Assembly (NCBI GenBank): GCA_944320955.1
Contig: CALUJL010000011.1
Coordinates: forward strand, 16,385 to 80,384
DNA from: an uncultured Bacteroidaceae bacterium
GTDB taxonomy: Bacteria; Bacteroidota; Bacteroidia; Bacteroidales; Bacteroidaceae
Direction of reading: 5' to 3'
Length of the DNA stretch: 64,000 nt
The notes under the pieces are model-generated. The model made no database searches. It was not told where the DNA came from and saw nothing but the letters and a program-made list of their open reading frames with translations. Below, piece by piece: positions 59,852 to 64,000 of this stretch. A program made the position numbers and the translations under genes. Each line of letters opens with the position of its first letter. The first letter of the stretch is position 1.

Positions 59852-61781
59852 AAAACTGCCGGTTCAGCAGCTTGTCCTCTTCCGCTATGGCGAACTCCTT
59901 ATCATCCATTTCAGAATAAGGCACGTAGAGTAAGTTCTTGTCCAAACATTCCACGAGGAAACGCTTCGCATCATTCAATGCAAGTCCGCCAAACTCTGCC
60001 GCATGTTCGCCTATAGTCTTTACGTCCACTTTCCAACTCAGGAAACCCGTCTCCTGCATACGCCGCCAAATATCGGCCAACTGCTCGCGTGTTTCGGCAG
60101 CCGCCACTTCATCCGCAAAATTCTGATTGGCCTTGGCCAACTCACAATAGACGAAAGAGCCCCCACCCTGCCAACCGACAATTTTTGAGATGCCTGAGGC
60201 ATCCCCAAGTATAACATTCTTCAACCTATTCACTGCCAAACTTTGGATATAATCCATTTGCTCTATACCAATATATCGACGATTCATTTTATGAGCCACA
60301 GCCGCAGTTGTCCCGCTACCTAAGTTGAAATCCATAACCAAGTCTTGTTCTTTAGTAAATAATTTCAATAAGCGCAACAACAACCTTTCCGGCTTTTTTC
60401 CCGCAGGGAAGTCTACTCCGCCTTCATTTTGCGTATTTTGGAAATCAATATCCGTCCACAAATCACATAGCAATAAGCCAAAATCTTCATCTCCGTTCTC
60501 CAATATATTTATGGATTCCGATATGAATGAAAAACGCCTCCCATTCATCGCATAATTATAATCTCCCTCACACCCATAACGATAAACAATCCCAGGAACC
60601 TTTAAAGACTCTCGCTTATGCTGCTCCGGCATTACAGGTTGTGTCTGAAATATATCATTCTTATGCCTATGATAAAAGCTACGAAACTTTGGATCACCCA
60701 TACGGATGTCTTTCAATTTACTACCTATTGGCAAAATACCTTCCCTGATAAGAATATCAACAAGGCTATACACCTTCAGGTTCTTACGATCTAAGTAATT
60801 AGAAAAATGGCTGTTCCATTCTGTCTTAGGAATATATTGAGGACAGACCCGTATTTCTCCTCTTTTGTATATATGAATGTAGTCCTTTGTCTTTATTATA
60901 GTCTTTTCCTTATGAGTTGTTTTCAACCCACTTGGAGTAGACGATCTCACAACTATTGTCGCCACGAAATCACCCCGCCCAAATATTTCATCTAATAAAA
61001 CTTTCAAAGGCGATGCCTCATTATCATCACAATGAACGCAAAATATTCCACCGTCTTTCATCAACATATCCCGTGCCACCTCCAATCTATTATTCATGAA
61101 AGTCAACCATGTGGAATGCTTAAAACTATCATTATAACCGAAGCTGTCACTGCCCGTATTATACGGCGGATCTATATAAATCAGCTTAACCTTACCCGCA
61201 TACTTCGCCTTCAACGAGTGCAAAGCAAGCAGATTGTTCCCTTTGATTATAAGGTTGTCATCCATCGTGATGCGGTCCACGGCGTGCTCCCCGTCGGCAT
61301 CGTAGCGTTTAAAGCCGGTCAATACCTTCGGTTCCGTAAGGCGGTCTATATCGTCCGGTGCAAGTATCTCATTCCAAAGCACTTCTTCCCGCTTGGCGTC
61401 GTCCTTGGTTTGCCCGCCCTCCAGCACACAATCCTTAAAAGGCCACGACAACACGACCTCGCGGCTGCTTGCTACAAAATCGCCCTCCTCGTTGATCAAA
61501 CCCACCTCATTCTTGAAACTCGTATAACTGTCGGGCAAGAAACGCTTGTTCATTACGAACTTTTGGAAACGCACTTTATCGAACACCCATACGTCCTCCA
61601 CATCCGTAAAGAAGTTACGCCGCAATCCATCATGCCCCAACAGGCATTTTATCAAATCCGGCTGCATAGACAACGCGGCTTCCACCACCGCATTTTTTAG
61701 CAACACACCGTCTTCCGTACAATAACGGCTCTCCATGCGAAGCAACTTTTCAAGCTCCGAGAATAAAGCGGTATTACCCAT
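59838..61781 (-). CDS. Type III DNA methyltransferase, Mod subunit
   Basis: 647 aa from the ATG at 61781 (MGNTALFSELEKLLRMESRY). Beta-class N6-adenine methyltransferase: motif IV DPPYNTGSDSFGYNDSFKHS (about 215-234) precedes motif I DFNLGSGTTAAVAHKMNRRY (about 520-539), with the target-recognition domain between. That domain (plus-strand about 60.3-61.0 kb) is clearly more AT-rich than the ends of the gene, as expected if recognition domains are exchanged. Mod binds and methylates the recognition site and is needed for cleavage by Res. I see no long simple-sequence tract that would suggest phase variation. Confidence 0.93.
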   Translation of the reverse strand: MGNTALFSELEKLLRMESRYCTEDGVLLKNAVVEAALSMQPDLIKCLLGHDGLRRNFFTDVEDVWVFDKVRFQKFVMNKRFLPDSYTSFKNEVGLINEEGDFVASSREVVLSWPFKDCVLEGGQTKDDAKREEVLWNEILAPDDIDRLTEPKVLTGFKRYDADGEHAVDRITMDDNLIIKGNNLLALHSLKAKYAGKVKLIYIDPPYNTGSDSFGYNDSFKHSTWLTFMNNRLEVARDMLMKDGGIFCVHCDDNEASPLKVLLDEIFGRGDFVATIVVRSSTPSGLKTTHKEKTIIKTKDYIHIYKRGEIRVCPQYIPKTEWNSHFSNYLDRKNLKVYSLVDILIREGILPIGSKLKDIRMGDPKFRSFYHRHKNDIFQTQPVMPEQHKRESLKVPGIVYRYGCEGDYNYAMNGRRFSFISESINILENGDEDFGLLLCDLWTDIDFQNTQNEGGVDFPAGKKPERLLLRLLKLFTKEQDLVMDFNLGSGTTAAVAHKMNRRYIGIEQMDYIQSLAVNRLKNVILGDASGISKIVGWQGGGSFVYCELAKANQNFADEVAAAETREQLADIWRRMQETGFLSWKVDVKTIGEHAAEFGGLALNDAKRFLVECLDKNLLYVPYSEMDDKEFAIAEEDKLLNRQFYAKQ

Positions 61782-62229
61782 AGGGATAACTTCATTTTTC
61801 CGGGACAGACGCTTGCTGATACCTGTCCCGCGTATGCGGCCTGCCGGCTCCCCTGCAGACCGGAAAATGAATTCACCATCCCCATATACACGCAAAAACG
61901 TGGAGCCAAACTGTCGCCCGTTCCACGATGTAAAGGCCTTCGCATTGCCCCGTTAGTCGAAACGAGCAACGTCGAAAGCCCCACGCTGATGCTTATAATA
62001 TACCATCGCTTCTCCACACTCCAAGAGCGCAAGAGAAAGCATTGGGCTTGGCTATAAACATCCCTTGGGGCGTTCCCGTTGCTTTGTTTTTGACTAACGG
62101 TTTGAAGTTGCGAAGTTCTTACATCGTCAAAACCAAAGCGCCCAGAAAACGCCTTCTTATGTATATGTTCCCCACACCACCACTCCGCACTGCGCGGTGC
62201 GGCTACAGCGTGGGGATGCGCCAAAGATA
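61782..62229 (-). other. Long untranslated leader of the type III RM operon
   Basis: About 440 bases between the -7 box (62222-62229) and the mod start. A 204-codon open frame (62311 to 61697) crosses it but includes the promoter and runs into mod in another frame, so I treat it as chance or decayed sequence. A hairpin with stem CCGCAC/GTGCGG lies near the 5' end of the transcript (about 62188-62205). Attenuation or RNA-level control is possible. Confidence 0.45.
62222..62229 (-). promoter_or_regulatory. -7 box of the type III RM operon
   Basis: Reads TATCTTTG on the minus strand. It is the only perfect TAnnTTTG I find between the ABC gene and mod. Confidence 0.55.
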
Positions 62230-62395
62230 GGACATTTTCTCCAATAGTCCGAAATCTATTTCCAAAAATTACCGCAGAAATATCACACCTTAGCAGCACT
62301 GGTAGCTCCAAACAAATCGCACAATATGCAAAGACAGACTGAAAAGAGAATCTGCGTCCTCCTTTCAGTCCGTCTTTTACACAACGCTTAAAGCC

Positions 62396-64000
62396 TTATA
62401 GCTTCCAGCCGGAAATGCTTTCCTGTATATTCCACAAATGGGCATAAAGCCCTTCCTTCCGGACAAGCTCGTCGTGTGTGCCTTCTTCCGCTATCCGCCC
62501 GTTGTCCAGGACGACGATGCGGTCGGCATCCTTGATGGTCTTGAGGCGGTGGGCAATGGCGATGACGGTGCGCCCTTTGATCAACGAGTCGATGGCCCGT
62601 TGCACCTCCACTTCGTTCTCCGGGTCGAGCGAGGCAGTGGCTTCGTCCAGCAGGATGACCGGCGCGTCTTTCAGCATGGCACGGGCAATGGATATGCGCT
62701 GCTTCTCGCCTCCAGATAAAGTACAGCCACCTTCGCCAACCATCGTGTCGTAGCCTTGCGGCAAGCGCATGATGAAGTCGTGGCAACAGGCTTTCTTGGC
62801 GGCTGCGATGATTTCCTCGTCCGTAGCATCCGTCTTGCCGAAACGGATGTTGTTGCGTATGGTGTCCTGGAACAGATAGACGTCTTGGAACACCATAGAG
62901 ATGTGGCGCATCAGGCGTTCGGGGGCTATCTCGTCCATCGGCACGTCGCCAAAGAAGATGTGTCCCTGCTGTGGGTCGTAGAAACGGGCGCAAAGTTTCA
63001 TCACGGTGCTTTTCCCGCTTCCCGAAGGGCCTACAAGAGCCGTCAAGGAGTTTTTGGGGAGCGTGACGGTTATATCATGCAGCACTTCCTTGTCCTGATA
63101 GGCAAACGACACGTGCTCAAACCGGATGTCGCCTGCCGCCGGCGATGGGCGTTCCCCTTTCATCTCCGGCTCGTTCATCAAGGATAGGATGCGTCCTCCG
63201 GCAATGGAAAAGTAGCGGAACTCGGTGAAATTGGTCAGGGCGGAAGTCAGCGGGTCGAACACGCGGGAACCAACCACGAGGAACAGCACGAAGACGAGAA
63301 TGGAAAGCTTTCCCCCAAGAAGGAGATAGGTTCCGCACAGCACCATCATCGTCAGCCCGGCACGGACTATCGTGATGCTCAGCAGGACGAACGGTCCCAA
63401 CAAGGCTTCCTGACGGATGCAGGCACGGCGAAGTTCGGCAAAGGCATCGCGCAGCCGGACAAAACGGTCGCCCAGCAGGTTGTAGGCTTTCATCACCCGG
63501 ATGCCCTGCAAGTATTCTTCCAACCGGTTTCCAGCATTTATCTTCGCCTGAATTTGCCTGCCGCTCAGGCTTCGCTGCGCCTTTGTGCTTGCCCACAGCA
63601 CGAGCAAAGCAAGTGGCAACGCGGCAAACATGCTGACCGCCATCCGCCAGTCTATCCATATCAAGGAAGCAAAAGCCAATACGGGCATTACCACTGCGCC
63701 CATCAGTTGGGGCAGATGGTGCGAGATTCCTGTTTCCGCCATCATGAAATCCGTGATGAGCATGGAAGACAAATCGCCGGGGTCGCGCCTTGAAAGGAAG
63801 CCTAATGAAAGTTTCCGCAAGTGTTCTGCCAGCGACAAGCGTCCCGATGCGCTCATCTCGTAGGCTCCACGGAAATTGGCACGGTAAGATGCCCGTTCCG
63901 CCAAAACCATGACCAGCATATAAATGGCCATAACGCCGAATATCCACCAAAGACGGGTCGTGTCGAGCGGCTGTCCGCTCCCGTCAAATGCACTGAAAAT
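62396..64000 (-). CDS. ABC exporter, fused permease-ATPase (5' partial)
   Basis: The frame stays open to the window edge, with FSAFDGSG and LWWIFGVMAIY ahead of the first in-window Met, so the start lies beyond 64000. The membrane domain holds about five visible helices (LMGAVVMPVLAFASLIWIDW, FVLLSITIVRAGLTMMVLCG and others). The nucleotide-binding domain follows: Walker A VGPSGSGKSTVMKL, Q loop VFQDVYLFQDT, signature TLSGGEKQRISIARAM, Walker B VILLDEATASLD and H loop IAIAHRLKTI. It is probably one half of a heterodimeric exporter whose partner lies outside the window. Substrate unknown. Confidence 0.92.
   Translation of the reverse strand: MFSAFDGSGQPLDTTRLWWIFGVMAIYMLVMVLAERASYRANFRGAYEMSASGRLSLAEHLRKLSLGFLSRRDPGDLSSMLITDFMMAETGISHHLPQLMGAVVMPVLAFASLIWIDWRMAVSMFAALPLALLVLWASTKAQRSLSGRQIQAKINAGNRLEEYLQGIRVMKAYNLLGDRFVRLRDAFAELRRACIRQEALLGPFVLLSITIVRAGLTMMVLCGTYLLLGGKLSILVFVLFLVVGSRVFDPLTSALTNFTEFRYFSIAGGRILSLMNEPEMKGERPSPAAGDIRFEHVSFAYQDKEVLHDITVTLPKNSLTALVGPSGSGKSTVMKLCARFYDPQQGHIFFGDVPMDEIAPERLMRHISMVFQDVYLFQDTIRNNIRFGKTDATDEEIIAAAKKACCHDFIMRLPQGYDTMVGEGGCTLSGGEKQRISIARAMLKDAPVILLDEATASLDPENEVEVQRAIDSLIKGRTVIAIAHRLKTIKDADRIVVLDNGRIAEEGTHDELVRKEGLYAHLWNIQESISGWKL

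Noticed and set aside
61697..62311. A 204-codon open frame on the minus strand upstream of mod
   Set aside because: It contains the -7 box, overlaps the mod start in another frame, has no start context or recognisable domain, and its composition is that of noncoding DNA or a decayed sequence.

Overview
The window is chromosomal DNA of a member of the Bacteroidales (Bacteroidota) with a fairly GC-rich genome. Three observations support this. Most transcription units are preceded by the Bacteroidota -7 box TAnnTTTG rather than a -10 TATAAT. Shine-Dalgarno sequences are mostly absent. The gene set is typical: serine palmitoyltransferase for sphingolipids, a choloylglycine-hydrolase-family protein, GH2 and GH29 glycosidases, a TonB-dependent receptor, a PspC/PadR pair, DUF4465 and PepSY-like exported proteins, and a RprXY-like two-component system. 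I do not assign a genus.

Layout. 1-6.3 kb: a glutamate-synthase-type flavoprotein (5' end outside the window), an exported PD40-type protein, the NfeD/FloA pair, uridine phosphorylase and a free-methionine sulfoxide reductase. 6.5-8.1 kb: an AT-rich block with a long rod-shaped structured RNA (6S-like) and two tandem lipoproteins. 8.1-12.2 kb (minus): PspC and PadR with a perfect 12-bp inverted-repeat operator, an MFS exporter and an MBL-fold hydrolase. 12.4-21.4 kb (plus): triheme peroxidase, SpoU methyltransferase, aldo-keto reductase, a coiled-coil membrane protein, then polyprenyl-phosphate sugar transferase, UDP-glucose dehydrogenase and GlmS, which supply surface-polysaccharide precursors. 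21.5-27.6 kb: GH2 glycosidase, an AT-rich zeta-toxin module, a lipid kinase divergent from serine palmitoyltransferase, and tRNA-Pro. 27.6-45 kb: a winged-helix/AAA+ ATPase, AraC regulator, flavoprotein, alpha/beta hydrolase, GH29 fucosidase, TonB receptor, HAD phosphatase, queuosine transporter plus QueC, a BSH-family hydrolase, a DUF4465 protein, PHP phosphatase and an ABC-F protein. 45.1-49.6 kb: an AT-rich accessory block with an IS982 remnant, Fic protein, GNAT fragment, two zinc-ribbon membrane proteins and a terminated structured RNA. 49.7-56.9 kb (minus): PepSY-like protein, histidine kinase/response regulator, then trpS-ruvX-def-TPR and two identical tRNA-Val genes. 57.1-64 kb (minus): a type III restriction-modification operon and an ABC exporter cut by the window edge.

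The most unusual feature is a dispersed family of short degenerate tandem arrays with an exact 22-bp period. The unit is about GYGCWGCCRC, then a T-run, then CC(G/C)(G/A)AAA. Arrays occur at 6353, 12244, 23945, 31448, 40740, 49644 and inside a TPR gene at 52932. They sit at gene ends, act as or abut terminators, lie next to a promoter, flank three AT-rich accessory blocks, and in one case form part of a reading frame. I do not recognise them as a described element.
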